A DNA stretch of 64,000 bases, from assembly GCF_017876315.1 (NCBI RefSeq), contig NZ_JAGINU010000004.1, forward strand, positions 124,001-188,000, written 5' to 3'. Below, piece after piece: positions 33,504-43,181 of this stretch. The position numbers and the translations under genes are program-made. Source of the stretch: Pseudonocardia parietis. GTDB lineage: Bacteria; Actinomycetota; Actinomycetes; Mycobacteriales; Pseudonocardiaceae. Every line of letters starts with the position of its first letter. The stretch's first letter is position 1. The notes below the pieces were generated by a model, which did no database searches, was not told the origin of the DNA, and saw only the letters and a list, made by a program, of their open reading frames with translations.

Positions 33504-34478
33504 CTACCCGGCGCGACTGAGCACGCTCAACGCGGCATCGGTCTTGGTCTGCTGATGAGCAGCTGGCTCGATGCCGTGGTCGGTGAGCAGGGCGGCAACG
33601 GCGTCGACGCGGTCCAGCGCGCGCGTCGCCCGACACTTGGTCGACACCTCGACGAGGTCAGCGCTTCCGGGAAGCGCCCAGTGTTCCAGGGACAAGCGCA
33701 CCCTCGAGCGGGTGCGGGTGCGGGTGCGCGACACCTCGATCGGACCGTGAAGCTGCAGTCCGCCGTCCTCGATCCGCAGACCCGTGTGGGAGTGGAGGAA
33801 CTCCCGTTGTTCGACCGAGAGCAGCGTCGCCGGCGGCCATCGTCCGGTCAGCGTCGGCGGAAGCATGTCCGGTTCCAGGGGGCGGCTCAGTGCGGCGGAC
33901 CAGACCGTGTAGCCCGGCAGTGCGTCGAGTTCGATCTGCAGGTTCGGTAACCACCGCGCGCTGCCGAGATTCACCGGGCGTCGACGGCGCAGTTTGACCG
34001 CCACGTCACCGCCTCGGTGTGTCCGCCGCACCCGGAGGACGACCCCGTAGCGGCGCAAGGCCAGCTCGGGGGTGTCGAGAAAGTACACCTGGCGAGTCCG
34101 CACGTCTCTGTGGGGGGCCGCGGAGTCGTCACCGAGCAGCCGCCGGTAGCTCGTCGCGCACACCAGCGCCTTGAGCTCGACCCGCGTCACCTCCGGCCCG
34201 CCTCGTGCGAGGGCACGAGCCAGGTCGGACCACGGCTGTCGTGCGCCTGCGAGCGACGCGCTGCAGTAACAGTCACCTCCACTGCCGGGTCGAGAACACC
34301 CCCAGTGATGCCCGACCGCGCCGGTGTCCGGAGCGGGCCGGCCGTCGCCGACCAGTACGTCGGCAACACCGGTCGCCTGGACGCCCGTCGCCGGCGAGGC
34401 GATCACCGGCTGCGGGAACGAGGTGACACGGGGTTCCCCGAACGGCACACGTCGAGCAGAAGTCACAGAGCCCTCCAC
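33504..34478 (-). CDS. CYTH-like phosphate-binding domain protein
   Basis: A 324-residue protein. Residues from about 97 on have CYTH/VTC-type features: EVTRVELKALV at the domain start, RTRQVYFLDTPELAL, VVLRVRRTHRGGDVAVKLRRRRP, and a C-terminal DLVEVSTKCRATRALDRVDAV. The many Arg/Lys/Glu pairs line the triphosphate tunnel in this family. The first 96 residues are low-complexity and may be untranslated; a GTG at 34190 is an alternative start. Substrate (polyphosphate, thiamine triphosphate or nucleotide) unknown. Confidence 0.7.
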   Translation of the reverse strand: MEGSVTSARRVPFGEPRVTSFPQPVIASPATGVQATGVADVLVGDGRPAPDTGAVGHHWGCSRPGSGGDCYCSASLAGARQPWSDLARALARGGPEVTRVELKALVCATSYRRLLGDDSAAPHRDVRTRQVYFLDTPELALRRYGVVLRVRRTHRGGDVAVKLRRRRPVNLGSARWLPNLQIELDALPGYTVWSAALSRPLEPDMLPPTLTGRWPPATLLSVEQREFLHSHTGLRIEDGGLQLHGPIEVSRTRTRTRSRVRLSLEHWALPGSADLVEVSTKCRATRALDRVDAVAALLTDHGIEPAAHQQTKTDAALSVLSRAG

Positions 34479-34808
34479 GCCACGTCGATGACGCGAGCTG
34501 GGCGTTCAGCTCACCAGGCAAACCGGATCATACGGGTTGTGACTGATTGTGCTGGTGGAAGCACAGAGACGAGGCCGGCGCCATCACATCCCGTCGAGGT
34601 CGGCGAGGTGTGAACCACCTCTGGTGCGGTCGGACCGCAACGATCGGGGCACGCTCACTGACGGCGTGGCGAGCATCGTGGCCTTCCACGAGTAGCGGAC
34701 CGGGTGCGGTGCGTGCTGACCTGGCAGGCTGCGAACGGTTGTTGGTCTGGTGCTCTGCGTGATCAGCGGCTGGCCGAGTGGGCTCGTGGTGAACCTCTGG
34801 AGTGGCAC
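34479..34808. other. Divergent promoter region between CYTH and GAF-ANTAR genes
   Basis: A 330-bp non-coding stretch that should carry both promoters. No operator was recognised. Confidence 0.35.
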
Positions 34809-35546
34809 ATGGACTGGAACGATGCAGAGCAGCTGGCGTCGGCGTTGCGGTCGAACGCGGACTACCTGTTGTCGAGCCGTATCGCCGAGGACGAGCTCGA
34901 GCAGCGGTTCGGGCGGATCTGCCACGGCGTGGTGGCTGCGCTACCCGGGGCGAAGTGGGCGGCGTTGACGATCAACACTGGGTCGGATCTGGAGTGCCAC
35001 GGCGCGACCGATGACCGGGTCCCGGCTCTGGTCGAGGTGATGGACCGGTGCGGTCACGGCCCGTGCGTGGACGCGCTCGCATCCGGCACGACTGAAGAGA
35101 TCGTGGTCGCCGACCTGGGCGAGGAGCAGGACAGATGGCCGGTCTTCGCTCCCGCAGCCACCGACATGGGCTTGCGCAGCGTGGTGTGTTTCGCGATGGC
35201 ACCCGATGACCATCCGGCCAAGTCGCTCTCGGCATGGTCGGATGAACCCGGGGCGTTCGCCGACCCGTGGGAGCGCACGATCATGGCTGCGTTCGTGACG
35301 CAGGCGGCGATCGCGGTGTATGGCGCGCAGCAGGCTGCGCATCTGACCCGGGCCCTGGCCACCCGCGATGTGATCGGACGGGCCAAGGGCATCCTGATGG
35401 AGCGATTCTCGCTGGGCGACGACGATGCGTTCGGGCTGCTGGTGCGCTCCTCGCAGGACGTCAACATGAAGCTGCACGATGTCGCGGAGTTCCTGTGCCA
35501 CGAAGTCGAAACGCGCGCCGCCCACCCGGGATCGCCGCAGCAATGA
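34809..35546 (+). CDS. GAF-ANTAR transcription antitermination regulator
   Basis: A 245-residue protein: a GAF domain (about 15-165, CHGATDDRVPALVEV, HGPCVDALASG) followed by an ANTAR RNA-binding domain (ATRDVIGRAKGILMERF, AFGLLVRSSQDVNMKLHDVAEFL). ANTAR dimers bind paired RNA hairpins and prevent termination. Typical of actinomycetes, where they often act with stress regulons. ATG at 34809 gives a compact N-terminus; a longer start is possible. Confidence 0.9.
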   Translation: MDWNDAEQLASALRSNADYLLSSRIAEDELEQRFGRICHGVVAALPGAKWAALTINTGSDLECHGATDDRVPALVEVMDRCGHGPCVDALASGTTEEIVVADLGEEQDRWPVFAPAATDMGLRSVVCFAMAPDDHPAKSLSAWSDEPGAFADPWERTIMAAFVTQAAIAVYGAQQAAHLTRALATRDVIGRAKGILMERFSLGDDDAFGLLVRSSQDVNMKLHDVAEFLCHEVETRAAHPGSPQQ

Positions 35547-36103
35547 CGGTCCCTGGCCGGCCGCAGCTGCGGCGTGGTCGCCGGCCGCAGCGGGTTTGGG
35601 TGGTCGGGGTTTGGGTGGCCGGCCGACGGTTAATCGTTCGAGCAGGCCGGAGGGTCTCGCCTAGGAGTGACCGCCGGCCGAGGTCCGGGCCGGTTGACAA
35701 ACACAGCTGGCGCGGACCGCCTATGTGCTCGCCCGGATTCTGCGCCTCGGTGGGCAGGCGCGGCGGCGGATCGGGACCGGACCGGCACGCGACCTGCCGA
35801 GGGGTGCGGCGCACTACGCCGGCGGGCCCCGTAGCCGGGCGACCGACTACGTCGGTCGGAGCGGGCGACCGCGGTGCACGATTCGTCAGCGGTTTACGGC
35901 TCAAGTCCTGACGGTCGTAGGCCGATGAGCATGCTGAGCCGAGCCCGGCCCCGGACGGTGCTGCTCAAATCTCTCCATCAAACGGTGCGGACATGTGCTG
36001 GCCGCCCGTGCGTGGGCGAAGGCCCATCCGCGGTACCCCGCCGTGGTGGCGGCCAGGGACCGTGCACGGTGTGGGCAGGCGGCGCGGCGGGTAGCTCAAC
36101 CGC
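35547..36103. other. Gene-free stretch after the GAF-ANTAR gene
   Basis: 557 bp, GC-rich, open on several frames but with atypical codon composition. No domain recognised. It may hold the 5' region of the small acidic protein at 36104. Confidence 0.35.
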
Positions 36104-36268
36104 ATGACTGATCCGCACCGCGACGATGACGGGCACGACCAGGACGCCGAGCCCACGATGACCGCGCCCCCAGAGGACCGCCCCGACGCAACCCCGTCCG
36201 CGACCGACCGCGAGGGCCGCGACGACAGCCCGGACGTGGTCGACACCGACGACGAGCAGCCACGCTGA
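36104..36268 (+). CDS. Small acidic protein, Asp-rich
   Basis: A 54-residue ORF from ATG to TGA, very rich in Asp, Glu and Pro (DPHRDDDGHDQDAEP; VVDTDDEQPR at the end). Composition fits an intrinsically disordered small acidic protein found in actinomycetes near stress genes. The ribosome site is weak (ggcgggtag). No function assigned. Confidence 0.5.
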   Translation: MTDPHRDDDGHDQDAEPTMTAPPEDRPDATPSATDREGRDDSPDVVDTDDEQPR

Positions 36269-36453
36269 CCTACCGCCCGCCAGCCCCCCGACCGGGTAGG
36301 GCCCGTCCCGGTTCGGGCCAGCCCGGACGGGTGCCACCAATGCGGTGTGGCACCGCAGCGACAGGGAGGCCCCCGTGCTGAGAGGGGGCCGCGGATCGCT
36401 GTCTCGCGCTCCGGGCCCGACCTTGTCCCCGCGGTTGGCGCGCGTGCTGGCGG

Positions 36454-36811
36454 CGTCTTGCGATCAGTGTGCTCGGCGCCGGCAGCCTGCTCGGGTCGCT
36501 CGTGTTGAGCATGCTCTCGACCCCAACTCGCTGAACTCTGATGCGTCCTCCGCGAACGCCAAGACCGCAGGGGCTTCCGCGCTCACCGATCCCTCGGCCG
36601 CCACCACCGTCGATCCGCGCGGCACCATGCTCGTCGCCGAGGCCTTCCGGCACTCCAAAGCGATCGGCGCGTGGGCGACGGCGAGTCGGTGCTCGCCGCG
36701 GCCGGTGCCACCGGTACCGGTGTCGTGGTCGGCGACTCCCCGACCGCGACGCTGCAGCAGGTCCAGGACCTGCTGGGACTCCATCGTGTCTGGGACCGGT
36801 TCCCGGCTTGA
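36454..36811 (+). pseudogene. Large-subunit catalase (KatE-like) C-terminal remnant, frameshifted
   Basis: The last part reads GTMLVAEAFRHSKAIGAW, then after a one-base shift near 36674, GDGESVLAAAGATGTGVVV and LLGLHRVWDRFPA to a stop. These match the C-terminal DJ-1/GATase-like domain and the terminal HRxWxRF of HPII-type catalases. The heme domain is missing. It is dead, but shows an earlier peroxide-stress gene here. Confidence 0.6.
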
Positions 36812-37065
36812 TTCCGGCCTCACCAGGGGAGGGCCCCGGCCGAGGGGAACACCGGAGACCGGTCGCGGGCCTCACCCGACGACCGTGCTGCCCGAGACCA
36901 TGAACGGACCGATCCATACCGGAGCCGTGGCCCGGCGGGAGACGACCTCGACCGGCGCGGCGGGCGAAGAGCTCGTCAACGTCGCTGTGTTTGCTCGGCG
37001 GACTATTTGGTATACGTCCCGACTTCGAGGCTATCCGGCCTGTTCGACCGTGGAGGGAGCCTGTC
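36812..37065. other. Upstream region of the DUF4383 gene
   Basis: A 254-bp non-coding stretch. It includes TTTGGTATACGTCCC around 37000-37016, which could be part of a promoter for 37066. No other signal seen. Confidence 0.35.
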
Positions 37066-37512
37066 ATGTCCACCCGATCATCCAGCGGCGCCGCGGTGCG
37101 CCGCAGTCCCGTCCAGCTGGCCGCCGCCGTTGTCGGGGTGGTGTTCCTGCTGGTCGGCATCCTCGGGTTCATCCCCGGTGTCACCACCAACTATGGCGAC
37201 CTCACCTGGGCGGGGCACCACTCCGGTGCGCTGCTGTTCGGGCTGTTCGCCGTGTCCGTGCTGCACAACCTGGTTCATTTGCTGTTCGGCATCGCCGGGA
37301 TCGCCCTCGCCCGCAGCGCACCGGCCGCCCGCAATTTCTTGATCATCGGCGGCGTCATCTATGCGCTGTTGTGGATCTATGGATTGGTCATCGACCACAG
37401 CAGCGCGGCCAACTTCGTCCCGGTCAACGACGCCGACAACTGGCTGCACCTCGGCCTGGCCATCGCCATGATCGGTCTCGGCGCTGCCCTCGGCAATGCC
37501 CGGACCCGGTGA
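37066..37512 (+). CDS. DUF4383 membrane protein
   Basis: A 148-residue protein with four hydrophobic segments (AAAVVGVVFLLVGILGFIPG, ALLFGLFAVSVLHNLVHLLF, and two more) and the family's HNLVHLLFGIAGIALAR and NADNWLHL-like motif. ATG at 37066 follows a ggaggg site at about 37050. DUF4383 proteins are frequent in actinomycetes near stress-response genes; function unknown. Confidence 0.9.
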   Translation: MSTRSSSGAAVRRSPVQLAAAVVGVVFLLVGILGFIPGVTTNYGDLTWAGHHSGALLFGLFAVSVLHNLVHLLFGIAGIALARSAPAARNFLIIGGVIYALLWIYGLVIDHSSAANFVPVNDADNWLHLGLAIAMIGLGAALGNARTR

Positions 37513-38303
37513 TCTGGGCGTTGACTGACTGACCGCCTGCGGTCGACGCGGGCCACCTTCGCACTATGGCCGGCCGGACACGTGCTGCGGTTTCCCAGGC
37601 AGGCGGCGTCCGGCGCTCACGGTCCGGCATCGCGCGCGGGCAGAGGATGGGGCGGAGCGGACGGTGATCGGCGGTGTGGCGCGGTCGGGGCGATCCTTCA
37701 CAGCACGCGACCGCAGGGCTCACCGTCCCACGGGTCGCGGACATCGGGACCGAGCCAGAAGCACACCCGGTTCCCGCGCAGCACCGGCTTCTGCGGTTCA
37801 GGCCGCTGCCCGACCACACGTGTCACCGGACAGCCGCACGTCGGTCTCTCCGGTAGGCAGAACGGCAGCAATCCGGCGTCCAGCACCATGTCGTGCGCAT
37901 CATTGGAAAGGCGACCGATCACAGACGGAACCACGGTCACCTGGTTCGCATGGGAGCGCCTCGACCCACCGGACATGGGCGCTTTGTTCCGCGACAGCGG
38001 AAGAGCAAACCTCCGAGCCTCGTGCCATGCCCGTGACCGAACCGGCATGGCCGGGGCAGACGGCGCGACGACCGTGGCCATCAGCGTGCACGGGAGTCTC
38101 GTGGCAGCCAACGATGTGACCGTCTGAGCTGGCAGGGGTGGTGTCGGCGACGGGACGGCCGGGCCAGGCACCACGGTGCCCGGCCGGGCCGACGTGCGGG
38201 GGTCGGCCGGCGGGCGCCGCTGCGCGGCAGTGCCGGTCAGCTCGACGAGGTCACGGCCGCGGTGACACGTGGTGCTGTGGTCTCGCGCATGGTGGAGCGG
38301 GCC
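37513..38303. other. Gene-free stretch before the metallophosphoesterase
   Basis: 791 bp. A minus-strand frame (37698-38174, 158 codons) has LPERPTCGCPVTRVVG and could be a small Cys-containing protein, but no domain is recognised and the N-terminus is poor. I see no RNA gene or repeat here. Confidence 0.35.
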
Positions 38304-39026
38304 TCACCGGCCGAGGACGAACGTGCGGAAAGCGCCGTCGAGCAACGGCTGAGCGACGTTGTGCACAGGCACCCCACCGGGGGTGCGGCCATCCGGGGCA
38401 CCGGCGTGCGCGTGGCCGTGCACGGCGAGGGCCACCGGCACGTCCTCGCGGTCGCAGTCGTCGATCGCCCGGCCCAACAGGTGGCTGCCGAGGAAGGCGT
38501 GGATCTGCGGCGGCTCCCCGGCCAGCGTCCCGGGGATCGGGGCGTAGTGGGTCAGTGCCACGGCGACGTCGCAGTCCAGGCTGCTCAGCGCGGTGCACAA
38601 CCCGTGGGCCAAGGACCGGTTGCGGGCGTCGAAGGCCTTCATCTCGGGTTCGCCGAAGCCGGAGGCCGTCGCGGGCGGGAAACCGCCACCGAAGCCGATG
38701 GTCCCGGCCACGCCCAGCCGGGCCCCGGACACGTCGAACACGGCCCCGGTGCCCTCCAGCACGGTGATTCCGGCCGAGATCAGCTCGGCGGTGACGCCCT
38801 CGACGTCGTCACCGTGCAGATCGTGGTTGCCGAGCACGGCCACCACGGGGACCGGGGCGTGGGCGAACTCGCCGGCCACCACCCGGGCCTCGGCCCTGGT
38901 GCCGTGGCGGGTCAGATCCCCGGCGAGCAGCAACAGGTCGCTGTCGAGTCCGGTCACGTCGTCGGCCCACGCGCCCTGCATGCCCTCACCGAGGTGAATG
39001 TCGGCCACTGCGGCCACTCGGATCAT
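38304..39026 (-). CDS. Calcineurin-like metallophosphoesterase
   Basis: A 240-residue hydrolase with the full metal set: VADIHLGEG, LAGDLTRHG, LGNHDLHGD, LTHYAPIPG and VHGHAHAG. The start MIRVAAVAD at 39026 puts the first metal motif at its normal place. Cytosolic. The gene lies 22 bp downstream of the nucleotidyltransferase on the same strand, so the two may be co-transcribed. Substrate unknown. Confidence 0.9.
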   Translation of the reverse strand: MIRVAAVADIHLGEGMQGAWADDVTGLDSDLLLLAGDLTRHGTRAEARVVAGEFAHAPVPVVAVLGNHDLHGDDVEGVTAELISAGITVLEGTGAVFDVSGARLGVAGTIGFGGGFPPATASGFGEPEMKAFDARNRSLAHGLCTALSSLDCDVAVALTHYAPIPGTLAGEPPQIHAFLGSHLLGRAIDDCDREDVPVALAVHGHAHAGAPDGRTPGGVPVHNVAQPLLDGAFRTFVLGR

Positions 39027-39048
39027 GCGCTTACCTCCGTGCGATCGG

Positions 39049-39618
39049 CTATGCCGCGGTGATGCCCAGGTCGTCACACAGTCCGAGGAACGCCCGGGCG
39101 AACGGCCAGGTGCGGCACTCGCAGCGCAGCAGCGGCCAGTCGATCTGTTCCCGTAGCGCCCGGGCGTGCAGCAGCAGTGGCCCGAGATCGCATCGGTGCT
39201 CCCCGAGCGCCAGAGCCTTGGACGCGATGATGTCAGTGGCGCACTCGACCGGCATCATCACCGAGTCGACCCGTAGCTCGTCGGCCCGCGCGAGACGTTC
39301 GCGGGTGACCGGCCGGTCGGCCGAGCTGAAGATGAGATCGACCAACGCGTCGCCGTCGTAGACCTTCGTCAACCAGTCCTCCGGCGGGTCAACCAGCCGC
39401 AACCCGGCCGCGTCCAGGGCGTCGGCCGCCTGCGGCACGTCGTCGGCGACGAGGACGAAGTCGACGTCATGCACCGGCTCCGGTCCACCTCGGGCCCAGG
39501 ACGCGTATCCGCCGGTCAGCGCGAACGGCACCTGCGCGCCCTTCAGCGTCGTCGCCACCCGCTTCAGCACCTCGCGCAGGAGCCGGTCGTCGGTATCACC
39601 GGCCCTCACCCGGCCCAC
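39049..39618 (-). CDS. Nucleotidyltransferase
   Basis: A 189-residue protein of the pol-beta-like nucleotidyltransferase superfamily. The GG-DxD motif is TGGYASWARGGPEPVHDVDF. A downstream acidic residue (ALVDLIFSS) can complete the metal site. Related proteins act on tRNA, antibiotics or, in antitoxin systems, partner proteins. No HEPN-type partner is seen. It precedes a metallophosphoesterase. Confidence 0.75.
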   Translation of the reverse strand: MGRVRAGDTDDRLLREVLKRVATTLKGAQVPFALTGGYASWARGGPEPVHDVDFVLVADDVPQAADALDAAGLRLVDPPEDWLTKVYDGDALVDLIFSSADRPVTRERLARADELRVDSVMMPVECATDIIASKALALGEHRCDLGPLLLHARALREQIDWPLLRCECRTWPFARAFLGLCDDLGITAA

Positions 39619-39707
39619 CGGGCTGCTGCGGCGCGGCGGCGGTCGACCATCCGCTCGGGTGCGATCATGCCTTGCTCCTTCTCATGTATCAGGTCGCGCG
39701 GTACTAG

Positions 39708-41167
39708 TAGTGCTTTGTTAGGTGTGTCGTTCCGGCTGGTGAGCTGACGTTCGTGATCTCCTTCGGGGTGTGACCCCGGAGGAGATGGAGCAGGTCAGGC
39801 CGCGGCTGGAGGCGTTCGCGGGCGAGATGCTCGGCGGGCTGGCTCGGTCGGATCAGTGAGCCAAGGGCGAGCTCTATCTGCGCGGTCTGATGCTGGACGG
39901 CAAGCGTAAGTCGATGCAGCCGATGGCGGTCCGGCTCGGGGTCGACCACCAGCAGCTCCAGCAGTTCGTCACGTCTTCGACGTGGGATTACATCGAGGTC
40001 CGCAGGCGAGTGGCGCAGTGGGCCGAGACGTTCATCAGCCCCCGCGCGTACGTCATCGATGACACGGGTTTCCCCAAGGACGGGTCCGATTCGCCCGGGG
40101 TGGCGCGGATGTACTCGGGGGCATTGGGCAAGGTCGGGAACTGCCAGGTCGGGGTCAGCGTGCACGCGGTCACCGACTGGGCCTCGGCAGCGATCGACTG
40201 GCGACTGTTCCTGCCGCGCTCCTGGGACGACACCACCGTCGACCCCGCCGAAGACCCCACGGTGAGCGAGGAGATCCGTCGCAGGCGGGCGCGCAGCAGG
40301 ATCCCGGCTCAGGTGCGGCACCGGGAGAAATGGCGCCAGGCCCTCGACATGCTCGACGAGATCACCGGTGACGAGTCCGACGACGGTGCTGGCGGCTGGG
40401 GTCTGGCCCCTCGGCCGGTGGTGGCCGACGCAGGCTATGGCGACTGCACCGAGTTCCGGCTCGAACTCCAGCGGCGCGGCATGCCCTACGTGCTGGCGGT
40501 GAAAGCGTCGACCAGCGCCTACGCCGCGGACGCCGAGCCGGTGACCCCGCCGTACGGCGGTCGCGGCCGGCCGCCGGTGCCGCGCTACCCCGCCCCGGCG
40601 TCCACCCTCGCTGCGCTCGCCCTAGCTGCAGGGCGCCGAGCACTCCGGCGGGTCACCTGGCGCCACGGCAGCCGCAAGACTGCCGGGAACCCGACCGCGG
40701 CGATGACCTCACGGTTCCTGGCTCTGCGCGTGCGCCCGGCCAACCGCGAGATCCCCCGAGGACCGGACGGCTCCCTGCCCGAGTGCTGGCTGATCGCCGA
40801 ATGGCCACCCGGCAAGCCCGAGCCCACCGACTACTGGCTCTCGACCCTGCCCGCCGACACCGGACCACGCGAACTCGTGCAGCTGGCGAAGATCCGCTGG
40901 CGCATCGAACACGACTACCGCGAACTCAAAGACGGACTGGGCCTGGACCATTTCGAGGGCCGCAGCTACCTCGGCTGGCACCGCCACGTCACCCTCGCCG
41001 CCCTGGCCCAGGCCTTCTGCACCAGCCTGCGCTACGACCCAAAAGCCCCTGCGCCGGCCTGACCCTCTACGCCGTCCTCCGCGAACTCCAGACCCTCCTC
41101 GGCATCTGGACCGGCGCCTGCCACACCTGCAAACGCCCCTACCCAGTGCCGACCTAACAAAGCCCTA
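39708..41167 (+). mobile_element. IS701-family insertion sequence
   Basis: A 1460-bp element with 16-bp inverted ends TAGTGCTTTGTTAGGT (39708) and the inverse at 41152-41167 with one mismatch. The target duplication is CTAG (39704-39707 and 41168-41171). The transposase gene has one in-frame stop. The element abuts the stop codon of the formaldehyde-activating-enzyme homologue. Confidence 0.92.
39770..41062 (+). pseudogene. IS701-family transposase with an in-frame stop
   Basis: A 430-codon frame from GTG 39770. It is interrupted by one TGA at 39857-39859, at a position where the family has SDQRAKGELYLRGL. After it the sequence is full-length: AETFISPRAYVIDDTGFPK, VADAGYGDCTEFRLEL and RWRIEHDYRELKDGLGLDHF (the DDE set). 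The 390-residue part from 39890 could be translated alone, but the N-terminus would be missing. Confidence 0.85.
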
Positions 41168-41690
41168 CTAGCCAGCGCCGTAGAACGGGTGCCCGATGCG
41201 GTCGCGATCACGCACCAGGCGCCCGACGTCGGACGTCGAGCGTCCGTGGACGGCCTCGCGGACGGCGCTGAGCGTGGCGGTCCTGGCAGCACCGCACACG
41301 GCGTCCTCCGCACGGGCGCCGGCCTCGAGCCACAGGGAGACGAGCACGAGCGTGTCCTGGTCGGCCTCGAGCAGCCTGTCGGCGACGGCGTCGAGGACAC
41401 CGCGGGCGATGCCGACCTGGCAGGGCCCGAAGACCATGGCCTCGACCGCGGGGGTGTCGGCGGACATCTTGTTCAGCATGATCGTCGGCGGTTGGAGGGT
41501 CTCGTAGGAGGGCTGGTCGGGGGCCGAGACTCATGAGCACGGGTGTGAAGCCGGCCGACGGCGCCACGAACGCGTTGGTGATCGAGGCTGCGGTCGGTGA
41601 TCCGCGTCGCGCCAGGACGACGTTGACGTGGATACCGTTGGGTGGAGGGCCGCCCCAACCCTGGCTGAATCGTCCGTCCACAGTATCCAT
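41168..41690 (-). pseudogene. Formaldehyde-activating enzyme (Fae) homologue with a +1 frameshift
   Basis: From ATG 41690 the frame reads NGIHVNVVLARRGSPTAA (active-site His of Fae), TNAFVAPSAGFTPVLMSL. Removing one base at the run of five G (41519-41523, plus strand) continues as APDQPSYETLQPPTIMLNKM, VFGPCQVGIARGVLDAVAD and RDRIGHPFYGAG. That restores the entire PF08714 fold of about 173 residues. Fae condenses formaldehyde with a pterin cofactor in C1 metabolism. Either the gene is dead or the shift is a sequencing error. The stop codon TAG is inside the CTAG duplication of the IS701. Confidence 0.7.
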
Positions 41691-41703
41691 ACGTCCGGGA
41701 TCC

Positions 41704-41975
41704 TCACATGTCGAACGTGTCGTCGACCTGGACGACGCCGCGGCGGAAGGCGGACAGGTGCGAGACTGCAGAAACGACCGCGGCCACCACCCCGGCGCCC
41801 TCGTGCCCGAGCACGGCCGGTAACGGAGAGCGAATGCGACCCGCGCGGGTGTGCGCGTCGCGGGCACACCCGGTCGCGGCGATGCGGACCAACACCTCGT
41901 CCTCCCGCGGATCATCCACGGTCAGTTCGGCGAACCGCAGCGCCATGGCTCCTTGTCCAGAACCGCCGCTCGCAT
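41704..41975 (-). pseudogene. Zn-dependent alcohol dehydrogenase, N-terminal remnant
   Basis: MRAAVLDKEP followed, after a one-base shift, by ALRFAELTVDDPREDEVLVR, RIRSPLPAVLGHEGAGVVAA. This is the start of a medium-chain dehydrogenase (the catalytic Cys region and GHEGAG motif). The Rossmann domain is missing. It is adjacent to the Fae homologue, so both may derive from a C1 or alcohol oxidation operon. Confidence 0.75.
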
Positions 41976-42320
41976 CAGCACGCCACCCTCATGCCCTCTC
42001 GGCCGAGTAGCGGCCACCCTCGCAGACAGCGACCACCATCCGCGTGAGTGAGGTAAGACACGCCCGGCCGGCGTGGCGCACCCGGTGAGCGCCTCTGCAT
42101 GGTGTCCCCTCATATCGGCCGAGGTGGCGTCGATGCCACCGTTACGACGGTATTTGTAGGAGTAGCTCGACGCCTGAGATGGACATGCCGCTCAGCGAAG
42201 GCGTCGCCTTCCGACTGGGGATTGTTCTCGCCCGGCATCTGCGCGCAGGGCACCGGCGAATCCGCGTCCGCGCCGGTATCGCTTCCGGCGGACCGGGTAC
42301 GCGAGCAGTCGTTGCCCGCA
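41976..42320. other. Divergent gap before the MBL hydrolase
   Basis: 345 bp with no believable gene; should include the promoter of the gene at 42321. An in-frame upstream extension of that gene (from 42099) has poor composition and is not supported. Confidence 0.35.
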
Positions 42321-43181
42321 ATGACCACGACGCGAGGGGAGCCCTGGATGGTCATCGACGTGCCGGCTACGGACCAACCCGACTTCGGCGAGGGAAGCCT
42401 GTACTTCGTCGGGAACGCCACGACCGTGATCCGCTACGGCGGGTTCTCGATCCTCACCGACCCGGCCTTCCTCCACGCCGGCGAGCACGTGCACCTGGGC
42501 CACGGTGCCTACGCGCGCCGCGAGGTCGAGCCCGCGTGTCAGATCTCCGAGCTGCCGCCGCTGGACCTCGTCGTGCTCTCGCACCACCACGGCGACCACT
42601 TCGACGACGTCGCGGCACGCGAACTCGACAAGAACCTGCCCATCGTCACCAACGACCACGCGGTCGGACTGCTGCACAAACAGGGCTTCACCCACGGCTA
42701 CGCCCTCGACACGTGGGAGACACAGGAGGTGACCAAGGGCAACGCCCGACTCCGGGTGACATCGATGCCCGGCAAGCACGCCCCCGACCACGTCGCCGAC
42801 CTACTCCCGCCCGTGATGGGCAGCATGCTCGACTTCTACGACGGCAACGACCACCGCTTCCGCCTCTACATCAGCGGGGACACGCTGCTGCACGACCGGC
42901 TCCACGACATCCCCCGCTGGTATCCCGATATCGACCTCGCGCTGATCCATGCCGGTGGCACGACACTGCTCGGCACGGTCGTGACCATGACCGGGGAGCA
43001 GGCGGTGCGGTGTGTGGAGATCATCGGACCGCGCACGGCCGTCCCGATCCACTACAACGACTTCTCGGTGTTCCAATCGAACCTGGACGACATCAAGCGG
43101 GCGGCCGAAGCATCCTCGGTGGAGACGACGTTCCACTACGTCTCCCACGGCGACCAGTACCGGTTCGGCCCCAGGCAGTGA
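42321..43181 (+). CDS. MBL-fold metallo-hydrolase (UlaG-like)
   Basis: A 286-residue hydrolase with LSHHHGDHFDD (HxHxDH), a later His in MPGKHAPDH, YISGDTLLHD and HYNDFSVF, all ligands of the two metal ions. The layout matches UlaG/NAPE-PLD-like members. ATG 42321 is preferred; MVIDVPATD at 42348 is also possible. Cytosolic, substrate unknown. Confidence 0.88.
   Translation: MTTTRGEPWMVIDVPATDQPDFGEGSLYFVGNATTVIRYGGFSILTDPAFLHAGEHVHLGHGAYARREVEPACQISELPPLDLVVLSHHHGDHFDDVAARELDKNLPIVTNDHAVGLLHKQGFTHGYALDTWETQEVTKGNARLRVTSMPGKHAPDHVADLLPPVMGSMLDFYDGNDHRFRLYISGDTLLHDRLHDIPRWYPDIDLALIHAGGTTLLGTVVTMTGEQAVRCVEIIGPRTAVPIHYNDFSVFQSNLDDIKRAAEASSVETTFHYVSHGDQYRFGPRQ

Noticed and set aside
37698..38174. 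A possible gene on the minus strand (158 codons)
   Set aside because: The C-terminal part has some protein-like composition, but no domain, no good start and no conserved context.
38304..39618. Toxin-antitoxin reading of the nucleotidyltransferase and phosphoesterase pair
   Set aside because: No HEPN partner; the phosphoesterase is a full calcineurin-like enzyme, not a known toxin.
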